Shown here: one piece after another, positions 10,901 to 23,273 of the stretch
Numbering within the stretch: position 1 is the stretch's first letter
Layout of the letters: each line of letters starts with the position of its first letter
DNA from: Rhynochetos jubatus
Lineage: Eukaryota; Chordata; Aves; Eurypygiformes; Rhynochetidae
DNA length: 64,000 nt
Direction of reading: 5' to 3'
Assembly (NCBI GenBank): GCA_027574665.1
Contig: CM050659.1
Span: 16,841,001 to 16,905,000 of the forward strand
The notes under the pieces: model-generated
What the model was told of the DNA's origin: nothing
Seen by the model: the letters and a program-made list of their open reading frames with translations, nothing else
Database searches by the model: none
Translations under genes and position numbers: made by a program

Positions 10901-13900
10901 AGGGATAATTGGGATTGCAAAGGCCTGCCAAGAGGAGCACGACACTGCACAGACATGGCTCCTTCCCCTGCTTTCCTAGCCAGAACCCAGGGGGGGCCTT
11001 CGCCGGAAACCGCGGTCGGCAACTTCTAGGGTTAGGGTTAGGGTTAGGGTCCGGAGAACCAGAAAGCCCACAGCTCCAGGGATAATTGGGATTGCAAAGG
11101 CCTGCCAAGAGGAGCACGACACTGCACAGACATGGCTCCTTCCCCTGCTTTCCAAGCCAGAACCCAGGGGGGGCCGTGGCCGGAAACCGTGGTCGGCAAC
11201 TTCTAGGGTTAGGGTTAGGGTTAGGGTCCGGAGAACCAGAAAGCCCACAGCTCCAGGGATAATTGGGATTGCAAAGGCCTGCCAAGAGGAGCACGACACT
11301 GCACAGACATGGCTCCTTCCCCTGCTTTCCTAGCCAGAACCCAGGGGGGGCCGTGGCCGGAAACCGTGGTCGGCAACTTCTAGGGTTAGGGTTAGGGTTA
11401 GGGTCCGGAGAACCAGAAAGCCCACAGCTCCAGGGATAATTGGGATTGCAAAGGCCTGCCAAGAGGAGCACGACACTGCACAGACATGGCTCCTTCCCCA
11501 GCTTTCCTAGCCAGAACCCAGGGGTTGCCGTGGACGGAAACCGCGGTCGGCAACTTCTAGGGTTAGGGTTAGGGTTAGGGTCCGGAGAACCAGAAAGCCC
11601 ACAGATCCAGGGATAATTGGGATTGCAAAGGCCTGCCAAGAGGAGCACGACACTGCACAGACATGGCTCCTTCCCCTGCTTTCCTAGCCAGAACCCGGGG
11701 GGGGCCGTGGCCGGAAACCGCGGTCGGCAACTTCTAGGGTTAGGGTTAGGGTTAGGGTCCGGAGAACCAGAAAGCCCACAGCTCCAGGGATAATTGGGAT
11801 TGCAAAGGCCTGCCAAGAGGAGCACGACACTGCACAGACATGGCTCCTTCCCCAGCTTTCCTAGCCAGAACGCAGGGCAGGCCGTGGCCGGAAACCGCAG
11901 TCGGCAACTTCTAGGGTTAGGGTTAGGGTTAGGGTCCGGAGAACCAGAAAGCCCACAGCTCCAGGGATAATTGGGATTGCAAAGGCCTGCCAAGAGGAGC
12001 ACGACACTGCACAGACATGGCTCCTTCCCCTGCTTTCCTAGCCAGAACCCAGGGGGGGCCTTCGCCGGAAACCGCGGTCGGCAACTTCTAGGGTTAGGGT
12101 TAGGGTTAGGGTCCGGAGAACCAGAAAGCCCACAGCTCCAGGGATAATTGGGATTGCAAAGGCCTGCCAAGAGGAGCACGACACTGCACAGACATGGCTC
12201 CTTCCCCTGCTTTCCTAGCCAGAACCCAGGGGGGGCCGTGGCCGGAAACCGCGGTCGGCAACTTCTAGGTTTAGGGTTAGGGTTAGGGTCCGGAGAAGCA
12301 TAAAGCCCACAGCTCCAGGGATAATTGGGATTGCAAAGGCCTGCCAAGAGGAGCACGACACTGCACAGACATGGCTCCTTCCCCTGCTTTCCTAGCCAGA
12401 ACCCAGGGGAGGCCATGCCCGGAAACTGCGGTCGGCAACTTCTAGGGTTAGGGTTAGGGTTAGGGTCCGGAGAACCAGAAAGCCCACAGCTCCAGGGATA
12501 ATTGGGATTGCAAAGGCCTGCCAAGAGGAGCACGACACTGCACAGACATGGCTCCTTCCCCTGCTTTCCTAGACAGAACCCGGGGGGGGGCCGTGGCCGG
12601 AAACCGCGGTCGGCAACTTCTAGGGTTAGGGTTAGGGTCCGGAGAACCAGAAAGCCCACAGCTCCAGGGATAATTGGGATTGCAAAGGCCTGCCAAGAGG
12701 AGCACGACACTGCACCGAAATGGCTCCTTCCCCAGCTTTCCTAGCCAGAACTCAGGGGGGGCCGTGGCCGGAAACCGCGGTCGGCAACTTCTAGGGTTAG
12801 GGTTAGGGTTAGGGTCCGGAGAACCAGAAAGCCCACAGCTCCAGGGATAATTGGGATTGCAAAGGCCTGCCAAGAGGAGCACGACACTGCACAGACATGG
12901 CTCCTTCCCCAGCTTTCCTAGCCAGAACCCAGGGGGGGCCGTGGCCGGAAACCGCGGTCGGCAACTTCTAGGGTTAGGGTTAGGGTTAGGGTCCGGAGAA
13001 CCAGAAAGCCCACAGCTCCAGGGATAATTGGGATTGCAAAGGCCTGCCAAGAGGAGCACGACACTGCACAGACATGGCTCCTTCCCCTGCTTTCCTAGCC
13101 AGAACCCAGGGGGGGCCGTGGCCAGAAAACGCGGTCGGCAACTTCTAGGGTTAGGGTTAGGGTCTGGAGAACCAGAAAGCCCACAGCTCCAGGGATAATT
13201 GGGATTGCAAAGGCCTGCCAAGAGGAGCACGACACTGCACAGACATGGCTCCTTCCCCTGCTTTCCTAGCCAGAACCCGGGGGGGGCCATGCCCGGAAAC
13301 CGCGGTCGGCAACTTCTAGGGTTAGGGTTAGGGTTAGGGTGCGGAGAACCAGAAAGCCCACAGCTCCAGGGATAATTGGGATTGCAAAGGCCTGCCAAGA
13401 GGAGCACGACACTGCACAGACATGGCTCCTTCCCCTGCTTTCCTAGCCAGAACCCGGGGGGGCCGTGGCCGGAAACCGCGGTCGGCAACTTCTAGGGTTA
13501 GGGTTAGGGTTAGGGTCCGGAGAACCAGAAAGCCCACAGCTCCAGGGATAATTGGGATTGCAAAGGCCTGCCAAGAGGAGCACGACACTGCACAGACATG
13601 GCTCCTTCCCCAGCTTTCCTAGCCAGAACCCAGGGGGGGCCGTGGCCGGAAACCGCGGTCGGCAACTTCTAGGGTTAGGGTTAGGGTCCGGAGAACCAGA
13701 AAGCCCACAGCTCCAGGGATAATTGGGATTGCAAAGGCCTGCCAAGAGGAGCACGACACTGCACAGACATGGCTCCTTCCCCAGCTTTCCTAGCCAGAAC
13801 CCAGGGGGGGCCGTGGCTGGAAACCGCCGTCGGCAACTTCTAGGGTTAGGGTTAGGGTTAGGGTCCGGAGAACCAGAAAGCCCACAGCTCCAGGGATAAT

Positions 13901-14182
13901 TGGGATTGCAAAGGCCTGCCAAGAGGAGCACGACACTGCACAGACATGGCTCCTTCCCCAGCTTTCCTAGCCAGAACCCAGGGGGGGCCGTGGCCGGAAA
14001 CCGCGGTCGGCAACTTCTAGGGTTAGGGTTAGGGTTAGGGTCCGGAGAACCAGAAAGCCCACAGCTCCAGGGATAATTGGGATTGCAAAGGCCTGCCAAG
14101 AGGAGCACGACACTGCACAGACATGGCTCCTTCCCCAGCTTTCCTAGCCAGAACCCAGGGGGGGCCGTGGCCGGAAACCGCG
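7940..14182 (+). repeat. Array domain of mixed monomers
   Basis: About 35 monomers with no long exact block repeat that I could trace. Markers include CCATGCCC near 7990, GAAGCATAAAG near 9110 and 12296, CAGATCCAGG near 11604 (also at 18653), ACGCAGGGCAGG with CGCAGTCGG near 11871 (also near 18921 and 49811), CCGAGGCCGCAAACC near 9409, TAGACAGAACCC with a nine-G run near 12571, and a CACCGAAATGG monomer at 12714. Single-base length changes at about 12581 (+1 G) and 13455 (-1 G) shift the accidental minus-strand frame. No gene is seen. Confidence 0.8.
10235..10417 (+). repeat. 183-bp monomer with five-unit telomeric core (second copy)
   Basis: The core at 10313-10341 is TAGGG(TTAGGG)4. A GGGAGGGG-class monomer lies one step upstream here and two steps upstream of the 3181 copy, so the two may descend from one event followed by duplication and loss of a monomer. 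That link is inference. Confidence 0.93.
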
Positions 14183-16300
14183 GTCGACAACTTCTAGGGT
14201 TAGGGTTAGGGTTAGGGTCCGGAGAACCAGAAAGCCCACAGCTCCAGGGATAATTGGGATTGCAAAGGCCTGCCAAGAGGAGCACGACACTGCACAGACA
14301 TGGCTCCTTCCCCTGCTTTCCTAGCCAGAACCCAGGGGGGGCCGTGGCTGGAAACCGCGGTCGGTAACTTCTAGGGTTAGTGTTAGGGTTAGGGTCCGGA
14401 GAACCAGAAAGCCCACAGCTCCAGGGATAATTGGGATTGCAAAGGCCTGCCAAGAGGAGCACGACACTGCACAGACATGGCTCCTTCCCCTGCTTTCCTA
14501 GCCAGAACCCAGGGGGGGCCTTCGCCGGAAACTGCGGTCGGCAACTTCTAGGGTTAGGGTTAGGGTTAGGGTCCGGAGAACCAGAAAGCCCACAGCTCCA
14601 GGGATAATTGGGATTGCAAAGGCCTGCCAAGAGGAGCACGACACTGCACAGACATGGCTCCTTCCCCTGCTTTCCTAGCCAGAACCCGGGGGGGGCCGAG
14701 GCCGGAAACCGCGGTCGGCAACTTCTAGGGTTAGGGTTAGGGTCCGGAGAACCAGAAAGCCCACAGCTCCAGGGATAATTGGGATTGCAAAGGCCTGCCA
14801 AGAGGAGCACGACACTGCACAGACATGGCTCCTTCCCCTGCTTTCCTAGCCAGAACCCGGGGGGGGCCGTGGCCGGAAACCGCGGTCGGCAACTTCTAGG
14901 GTTAGGGTTAGGGTTAGGGTCCGGAGAACCAGAAAGCCCACAGCTCCAGGGATAATTGGGATTGCAAAGGCCTGCCAAGAGGAGCACGACACTGCACAGA
15001 CATGGCTCCTTCCCCAGCTTTCCTAGCCAGAACCCAGGGGGGGCCGTGGCCGGAAACCGCGGTCGGCAACTTCTAGGGTTAGGGTTAGGGTTAGGGTCCG
15101 GAGAACCAGAAAGCCCACAGCTCCAGGGATAATTGGGATTGCAAAGGCCTGCCAAGAGGAGCACGACACTGCACAGACATGGCTCCTTCCCCTGCTTTCC
15201 TAGCCAGAACCCAGGGCAGGCCGTGGCCGGAAACCGCGGTCGGCAACTTCTAGGGTTAGGGTTAGGGTTAGGGTCCGGAGAACCAGAAAGCCCACAGCTC
15301 CAGGGATAATTGGGATTGCAAAGGCCTGCCAAGAGGAGCACGACACTGCACCGAAATGGCTCCCTACCCAGCTTTCCTAGCCAGAACTCAGGGGGGGCCG
15401 TGGCCGGAAACCGCGGTCGGCAACTTCTAGGGTTAGGGTTAGGGTTAGGGTCCGGAGAACCAGAAAGCCCACAGCTCCAGGGATAATTGGGATTGCAAAG
15501 GCCTGCCAAGAGGAGCACGACACTGCACAGACATGGCTCCTTCCCCTGCTTTCCTAGCCAGAACCCAGGGGGGGCCGTGGCCGGAAACCGCGGTCGGCAA
15601 CTTCTAGGGTTAGGGTTAGGGTTAGGGTCCGGAGAACCAGAAAGCCCACAGCTCCAGGGATAATTGGGATTGCAAAGGCCTGCCAAGAGGAGCACGACAC
15701 TGCACAGACATGGCTCCTTCCCCTGCTTTCCTAGCCAGAACCCGGGGGGGGCCGTGGCCGGAAACCGCGGTCGGCAACTTCTAGGGTTAGGGTTAGGGTT
15801 AGGGTCCGGAGAACCAGAAAGCCCACAGCTCCAGGGATAATTGGGATTGCAAAGGCCTGCCAAGAGGAGCACGACACTGCACAGACATGGCTCCTTCCCC
15901 TGCTTTCCAAGCCAGAACCCAGGGGGGGCCGAGGCTGGAAACCGCGGTCGGCAACTTCTAGGGTTAAGGTTAGGGTTAGGGTCCGGAGAACCAGAAAGCC
16001 CACAGCTCCAGGGATAATTGGGATTGCAAAGGCCTGCCAAGAGGAGCACGACACTGCACAGACATGGCTCCTTCCCCTGCTTTCCAAGCCAGAACCCAGG
16101 GGGGGCCGAGGCTGGAAACCGCGGTCGGCAACTTCTAGGGTTAGGGTTAGGGTTAGGGTCCGGAGAACCAGAAAGCCCACAGCTCCAGGGATAATTGGGA
16201 TTGCAAAGGCCTGCCAAGAGGAGCACGACACTGCACAGACATGGCTCCTTCCCCTGCTTTCCTAGCCAGAACCCAGGGGGGGCCGTGGCCGGAAACCGCG
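14183..16300 (+). repeat. 2118-bp near-perfect tandem duplication, copy 1 (12 monomers)
   Basis: Eleven 177-bp monomers plus one of 171 bp sum to 2118 bp. Every rare marker recurs exactly 2118 bp later: GTCGACAAC (14183 and 16301), GTGGCTGG with TTAGTGTTAG (14344 and 16462), GGAAACTGCGG with CCTTCG, CCGAGGCCGG followed by a 171-bp core, CACCGAAATGGCTCCCTACC (15350 and 17468), TTTCCAAGCC with CCGAGGCTGG twice, and GTTAAGGTTAG (15963 and 18081). Visible differences are few: GGTAAC against GGCAAC at 14365, and CCAGAAAG against GCATAAAG in the first monomer. This is a recent duplication. Confidence 0.93.
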
Positions 16301-18418
16301 GTCGACAACTTCTAGGGTTAGGGTTAGGGTTAGGGTCCGGAGAAGCATAAAGCCCACAGCTCCAGGGATAATTGGGATTGCAAAGGCCTGCCAAGAGGAG
16401 CACGACACTGCACAGACATGGCTCCTTCCCCTGCTTTCCTAGCCAGAACCCAGGGGGGGCCGTGGCTGGAAACCGCGGTCGGCAACTTCTAGGGTTAGTG
16501 TTAGGGTTAGGGTCCGGAGAACCAGAAAGCCCACAGCTCCAGGGATAATTGGGATTGCAAAGGCCTGCCAAGAGGAGCACGACACTGCACAGACATGGCT
16601 CCTTCCCCTGCTTTCCTAGCCAGAACCCAGGGGGGGCCTTCGCCGGAAACTGCGGTCGGCAACTTCTAGGGTTAGGGTTAGGGTTAGGGTCCGGAGAACC
16701 AGAAAGCCCACAGCTCCAGGGATAATTGGGATTGCAAAGGCCTGCCAAGAGGAGCACGACACTGCACAGACATGGCTCCTTCCCCTGCTTTCCTAGCCAG
16801 AACCCGGGGGGGGCCGAGGCCGGAAACCGCGGTCGGCAACTTCTAGGGTTAGGGTTAGGGTCCGGAGAACCAGAAAGCCCACAGCTCCAGGGATAATTGG
16901 GATTGCAAAGGCCTGCCAAGAGGAGCACGACACTGCACAGACATGGCTCCTTCCCCTGCTTTCCTAGCCAGAACCCGGGGGGGGCCGTGGCCGGAAACCG
17001 CGGTCGGCAACTTCTAGGGTTAGGGTTAGGGTTAGGGTCCGGAGAACCAGAAAGCCCACAGCTCCAGGGATAATTGGGATTGCAAAGGCCTGCCAAGAGG
17101 AGCACGACACTGCACAGACATGGCTCCTTCCCCAGCTTTCCTAGCCAGAACCCAGGGGGGGCCGTGGCCGGAAACCGCGGTCGGCAACTTCTAGGGTTAG
17201 GGTTAGGGTTAGGGTCCGGAGAACCAGAAAGCCCACAGCTCCAGGGATAATTGGGATTGCAAAGGCCTGCCAAGAGGAGCACGACACTGCACAGACATGG
17301 CTCCTTCCCCTGCTTTCCTAGCCAGAACCCAGGGCAGGCCGTGGCCGGAAACCGCGGTCGGCAACTTCTAGGGTTAGGGTTAGGGTTAGGGTCCGGAGAA
17401 CCAGAAAGCCCACAGCTCCAGGGATAATTGGGATTGCAAAGGCCTGCCAAGAGGAGCACGACACTGCACCGAAATGGCTCCCTACCCAGCTTTCCTAGCC
17501 AGAACTCAGGGGGGGCCGTGGCCGGAAACCGCGGTCGGCAACTTCTAGGGTTAGGGTTAGGGTTAGGGTCCGGAGAACCAGAAAGCCCACAGCTCCAGGG
17601 ATAATTGGGATTGCAAAGGCCTGCCAAGAGGAGCACGACACTGCACAGACATGGCTCCTTCCCCTGCTTTCCTAGCCAGAACCCAGGGGGGGCCGTGGCC
17701 GGAAACCGCGGTCGGCAACTTCTAGGGTTAGGGTTAGGGTTAGGGTCCGGAGAACCAGAAAGCCCACAGCTCCAGGGATAATTGGGATTGCAAAGGCCTG
17801 CCAAGAGGAGCACGACACTGCACAGACATGGCTCCTTCCCCTGCTTTCCTAGCCAGAACCCGGGGGGGGCCGTGGCCGGAAACCGCGGTCGGCAACTTCT
17901 AGGGTTAGGGTTAGGGTTAGGGTCCGGAGAACCAGAAAGCCCACAGCTCCAGGGATAATTGGGATTGCAAAGGCCTGCCAAGAGGAGCACGACACTGCAC
18001 AGACATGGCTCCTTCCCCTGCTTTCCAAGCCAGAACCCAGGGGGGGCCGAGGCTGGAAACCGCGGTCGGCAACTTCTAGGGTTAAGGTTAGGGTTAGGGT
18101 CCGGAGAACCAGAAAGCCCACAGCTCCAGGGATAATTGGGATTGCAAAGGCCTGCCAAGAGGAGCACGACACTGCACAGACATGGCTCCTTCCCCTGCTT
18201 TCCAAGCCAGAACCCAGGGGGGGCCGAGGCTGGAAACCGCGGTCGGCAACTTCTAGGGTTAGGGTTAGGGTTAGGGTCCGGAGAACCAGAAAGCCCACAG
18301 CTCCAGGGATAATTGGGATTGCAAAGGCCTGCCAAGAGGAGCACGACACTGCACAGACATGGCTCCTTCCCCTGCTTTCCTAGCCAGAACCCAGGGGGGG
18401 CCGTGGCCGGAAACCGCG
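16301..18418 (+). repeat. 2118-bp near-perfect tandem duplication, copy 2 (12 monomers)
   Basis: Second copy of the 12-monomer block. Identity breaks at about 18421, where the array has GTCGGCAAC where the block boundary has GTCGACAAC. It contains its own two-monomer echo: two successive TTTCCAAGCC/CCGAGGCTGG monomers near 18024 and 18201, one with GTTAAGG and one with a perfect core. The few differences from copy 1 make this one of the youngest events in the window. Confidence 0.93.
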
Positions 18419-21400
18419 GTCGGCAACTTCTAGGGTTAGGGTTAGGGTTAGGGTCCGGAGAACCAGAAAGCCCACAGCTCCAGGGATAATTGGGATTGCA
18501 AAGGCCTGCCAAGAGGAGCACGACACTGCACAGACATGGCTCCTTCCCCAGCTTTCCTAGCCAGAACCCAGGGGGGGCCTTCGCCGGAAACCGCGGTCGG
18601 CAACTTCTAGGGTTAGGGTTAGGGTTAGGGTCCGGAGAACCAGAAAGCCCACAGATCCAGGGATAATTGGGATTGCAAAGGCCTGCCAAGAGGAGCACGA
18701 CACTGCACAGACATGGCTCCTTCCCCTGCTTTCCTAGCCAGAACCCAGGGGGGGCCGTGGCCGGAAACCGCGGTCGGCAACTTCTAGGGTTAGGGTTAGG
18801 GTTAGGGTGCGGAGAACCAGAAAGCCCACAGCTCCAGGGATAATTGGGATTGCAAAGGCCTGCCAAGAGGAGCACGACACTGCACAGACATGGCTCCTTC
18901 CCCAGCTTTCCTAGCCAGAACGCAGGGCAGGCCGTGGCCGGAAACAGCAGTCGGCAACTTCTAGGGTTAGGGTTAGGGTTAGGGTCCGGAGAACCAGAAA
19001 GCCCACAGCTCCAGGGATAATTGGGATTGCAAAGGCCTGCCAAGAGGAGCACGACACTGCACAGACATGGCTCCTTCCCCTGCTTTCCTAGCCTGAACCC
19101 GGGAGGGGCCGTGGCCGGAAACCGCGGTCGGCAACTTCTAGGGTTAGGGTTAGGGTTAGGGTCCGGAGAACCAGAAAGCCCACAGCTCCAGGGATAATTG
19201 GGATTGCAAAGGCCTGCCAAGAGGAGCACGACACTGCACAGACATGGCTCCTTCCCCTGCTTTCCTAGCCAGAACCCAGGGGGGGCCGTGGCCGGAAACC
19301 GCGGTCGGCAACTTCTAGGGTTAGGGTTAGGGTTAGGGTCCGGAGAACCAGAAAGCCCACAGCTCCAGGGATAATTGGGATTGCAAAGGCCTGCCAAGAG
19401 GAGCACGACACTGCACAGACATGGCTCCTTCCCCTGCTTTCCTAGCCAGAACCCAGGGGGGGCTGTGGCCGGAAAACGCGGTCGGCAACTTCTAGGGTTA
19501 GGGTTAGGGTGCGGAGAACCAGAAAGCCCACAGCTCCAGGGATAATTGGGATTGCAAAGGCCTGCCAAGAGGAGCACGACACTGCACAGACATGGCTCCT
19601 TCCCCAGCTTTCCTAGCCAGAACCCAGGGCAGGCCGTGGCCGGAAACCGCGGTCGGCAACTTCTAGGGTTAGGGTTAGGGTTAGGGTCCGGAGAACCAGA
19701 AAGCCCACAGCTCCAGGGATAATTGGGATTGCAAAGGCCTGCCAAGAGGAGCACGACACTGCACAGACATGGCTCCTTCCCCTGCTTTCCTAGCCAGAAC
19801 CCGGGGGGGGCCGTGGCCGGAAAACGCGGTCGGCAACTTCTAGGGTTAGGGTTAGGGTGCGGAGAACCAGAAAGCCCACAGCTCCAGGGATAATTGGGAT
19901 TGCAAAGGCCTGCCAAGAGGAGCACGACACTGCACAGACATGGCTCCTTCCCCAGCTTTCCTAGCCAGAACCCAGGGCAGGCCGTGGCCGGAAACCGCGG
20001 TCGGCAACTTCTAGGGTTAGGGTTAGGGTTAGGGTCCGGAGAACCAGAAAGCCCACAGCTCCAGGGATAATTGGGATTGCAAAGGCCTGCCAAGAGGAGC
20101 ACGACACTGCACAGACATGGCTCCTTCCCCTGCTTTCCTAGCCAGAACCCGGGGGGGGCCGTGGCCGGACACCGCGGTCGGCAACTTCTAGGGTTAGGGT
20201 TAGGGTTAGGGTCCGGAGAACCAGAAAGCCCACAGCTCCAGGGATAATTGGGATTGCAAAGGCCTGCCAAGAGGAGCACGACACTGCACAGACATGGCTC
20301 CTTCCCCTGCTTTCCTAGCCAGAACCCAGGGGGGGCCGTGGCCGGAAACCGCGGTCGGCAACTTCTAGGGTTAGGGTTAGGGTTAGGGTCCGGAGAACCA
20401 GAAAGCCCACAGCTCCAGGGATAATTGGGATTGCAAAGGCCTGCCAAGAGGAGCACGACACTGCACAGACATGGCTCCTTCCCCTGCTTTCCTAGCCAGA
20501 ACCCAGGGGGGGCCTTCGCCGGAAACCGCGGTCGGCAACTTCTAGGGTTAGGGTTAGAGTTAGGGTCCGGAGAACCAGAAAGCCCACAGCTCCAGGGATA
20601 ATTGGGATTGCAAAGGCCTGCCAAGAGGAGCACAACACTGCACCAACATGGCTCCTTCCCCTGCTTTCCTAGCCAGAACCCAGGGGGGGCCGTGGCTGGA
20701 AACCGCGGTCGGCAACTTCTAGGGTTAGGGTTAGGGTTAGGGTCCGGAGAACCAGAAAGCCCACAGCTCCAGGGATAATTGGGATTGCAAAGGCCTGCCA
20801 AGAGGAGCACGACACTGCACAGACATGGCTCCTTCCCCAGCTTTCCTAGCCAGAACCCAGGGGGGGCCTTCGCCGGAAACCGCGGTCGGCAACTTCTAGG
20901 GTTAGGGTTAGGGTTAGGGTCCGGAGAACCAGAAAGCCCACAGCTCCAGGGATAATTGGGATTGCAAAGGCCTGCCAAGAGGAGCACGACACTGCACAGA
21001 CATGGCTCCTTCCCCTGCTTTCCTAGCCAGAACCCAGGGGGGGCCGTGGCCGGAAACCGCGGTCGGCAACTTCTAGGGTTAGGGTTAGGGTTAGGGTCCG
21101 GAGAACCAGAAAGCCCACAGCTCCAGGGATAATTGGGATTGCAAAGGCCTGCCAAGAGGAGCACGACACTGCACACACATGGCTCCTTCCCCTGCTTTCC
21201 TAGCCAGAACCCAGGGCAGGCCGTGGCCGGAAACCGCGGTCGGCAACTTCTAGGGTTAGGGTTAGGGTGCGGAGAACCAGAAAGCCCACAGCTCCAGGGA
21301 TAATTGGGATTGCAAAGGCCTGCCAAGAGGAGCACGACACTGCACAGACATGGCTCCTTCCCCAGCTTTCCTAGCCAGAACCCAGGGGGGGCCGTGGCCG

Positions 21401-23273
21401 GAAACCGCGGTCGGCAACTTCTAGGGTTAGGGTTAGGGTTAGGGTCCGGAGAACCAGAAAGCCCACAGCTCCAGGGATAATTGGGATTGCAAAGGCCTGC
21501 CAAGAGGAGCACGACACTGCACAGACATGGCTCCTTCCCCTGCTTTCCTAGCCAGAACCCGGGGCTGGCCGTGGCCTGAAACCGCGGTCGGCAACTTCTA
21601 GGGTTAGGGTTAGGCTTAGGGTCCGGAGAACCAGAAAGCCCACAGCTCCAGGGATAATTGGGATTGCAAAGGCCTGCCAAGAGGAGCACGACACTGCACA
21701 GACATGGCTCCTTCCCCTGCTTTCCTAGCCAGAACCCAGGGGGGGCCGTGGCCGGAAACCGCGGTCGGCAACTTCTAGGGTTAGGGTTAGGGTCCGGAGA
21801 ACCAGAAAGCCCACAGCTCCAGGGATAATTGGGATTGCAAAGGCCTGCCAAGAGGAGCACGACACTGCACAGACATGGCTCCTTCCCCTGCTTTCCTAGC
21901 CAGAACCCAGGGGGGGCCTTCGCCGGAAACCGCGGTCGGCAACTTCTAGGGTTAGGGTTAGAGTTAGGGTCCGGAGAACCAGAAAGCCCACAGCTCCAGG
22001 GATAATTGTGATTGCAAAGGCCTGCCAAGAGGAGCACGACACTGCACAGACATGGCTCCTTCCCCTGCTTTCCTAGCCAGAACCCAGGGGGGGCCGTGGC
22101 CGGAAACCGCGGTCGGCAACTTCTAGGGTTAGGGTTAGGGTTAGGGTCCGGAGAACCAGAAAGCCCACAGCTCCAGGGATAATTGGGATTGCAAAGGCCT
22201 GCCAAGAGGAGCACGACACTGCACAGACATGGCTCCTTCCCCTGCTTTCCTATCCAGAACCCAGGGCGGGGCCTTGGCCGGAAACCGCGGTCGGCAACTT
22301 CTAGGGTTAGGGTTAGGGTTAGGGTCCGGAGAACCAGAAAGCCCACAGCTCCAGGGATAATTGGGATTGCAAAGGCCTGCCAAGAGGAGCACGACACTGC
22401 ACAGACATGGCTCCTTCCCCTGCTTTCCTACCCAGAACCCGGGGGGGGCCGTGGCCGGAAACCGCGGTCGGCAACTTCTAGGGTTAGGGTTAGGGTGCGG
22501 AGAACCAGAAAGCCCACAGCTCCAGGGATAATTGGGATTGCAAAGGCCTGCCAAGAGGAGCACGACACTGCACAGACATGGCTCCTTCCCCAGCTTTCCT
22601 AGCCAGAACCCAGGGCAGGCCGTGGCCGGAAACCGCGGTCGGCAACTTCTAGGGTTAGGGTTAGGGTTAGGGTCCGGAGAAGCAGAAAGCCCACAGCTCC
22701 AGGGATAATTGGGATTGCAAAGGCCTGCCAAGAGGAGCACGACACTGCACAGACATGGCTCCTTCCCCTGCTTTCCTAGCCAGAACCCAGGGGGGGCCGT
22801 GGCCGGAAACCGCGGTCGGCAACTTCTAGGGTTAGGGTTAGGGTCCGGAGAACCAGAAAGCCCACAGCTCCAGGGATAATTGGGATTGCAAAGGCCTGCC
22901 AAGAGGAGCACGACACTGCACAGACATGGCTCCTTCCCCTGCTTTCCTAGCCAGAACCCAGGGGGGGCCTTCGCCGGAAACCGCGGTCGGCAACTTCTAG
23001 GGTTAGGGTTAGAGTTAGGGTCCGGAGAACCAGAAAGCCCACAGCTCCAGGGATAATTGGGATTGCAAAGGCCTGCCAAGAGGAGCACGACACTGCACAG
23101 ACATGGCTCCTTCCCCAGCTTTCCTAGCCAGAACCCAGGGGGGGCCGTGGCTGGAAACCGCGGTCGGCAACTTCTAGGGTTAGGGTTAGGGTTAGGGTCC
23201 GGAGAACCAGAAAGCCCACAGCTCCAGGGATAATTGGGATTGCAAAGGCCTGCCAAGAGGAGCACGACACTGC
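18419..23273 (+). repeat. Array domain rich in 171-bp/GTGCGG monomers
   Basis: About 27 monomers. The 171-bp monomers near 19493, 19844, 21256 and 22484 all carry GTGCGG after the core, and each is followed by a CCCCAGCTTTCC monomer, three of the four with GGGCAGG. This two-monomer module recurs at 47-48 kb and 60-62 kb. Other markers are CAGATCCAGG (18653), ACGCAGGGCAGG (18921), CGGGGCTGGCC with GGCTTAGGG (about 21561), GATAATTGTGATT (about 22003) and GGGCGGGGCCTTGG (22264). The last marker recurs at 23669, 1405 bp (8 monomers) away. No gene is seen. Confidence 0.8.

Noticed and set aside
13443..22397. Minus-strand open frame of about 2984 codons, and similar long frames elsewhere
   Set aside because: It is the satellite read in a stop-free frame; the 59-residue repeat follows the DNA repeat exactly and breaks only at single-base indels. 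No start context, promoter, splice pattern or recognised domain. Hydrophobic stretches in it are accidental.
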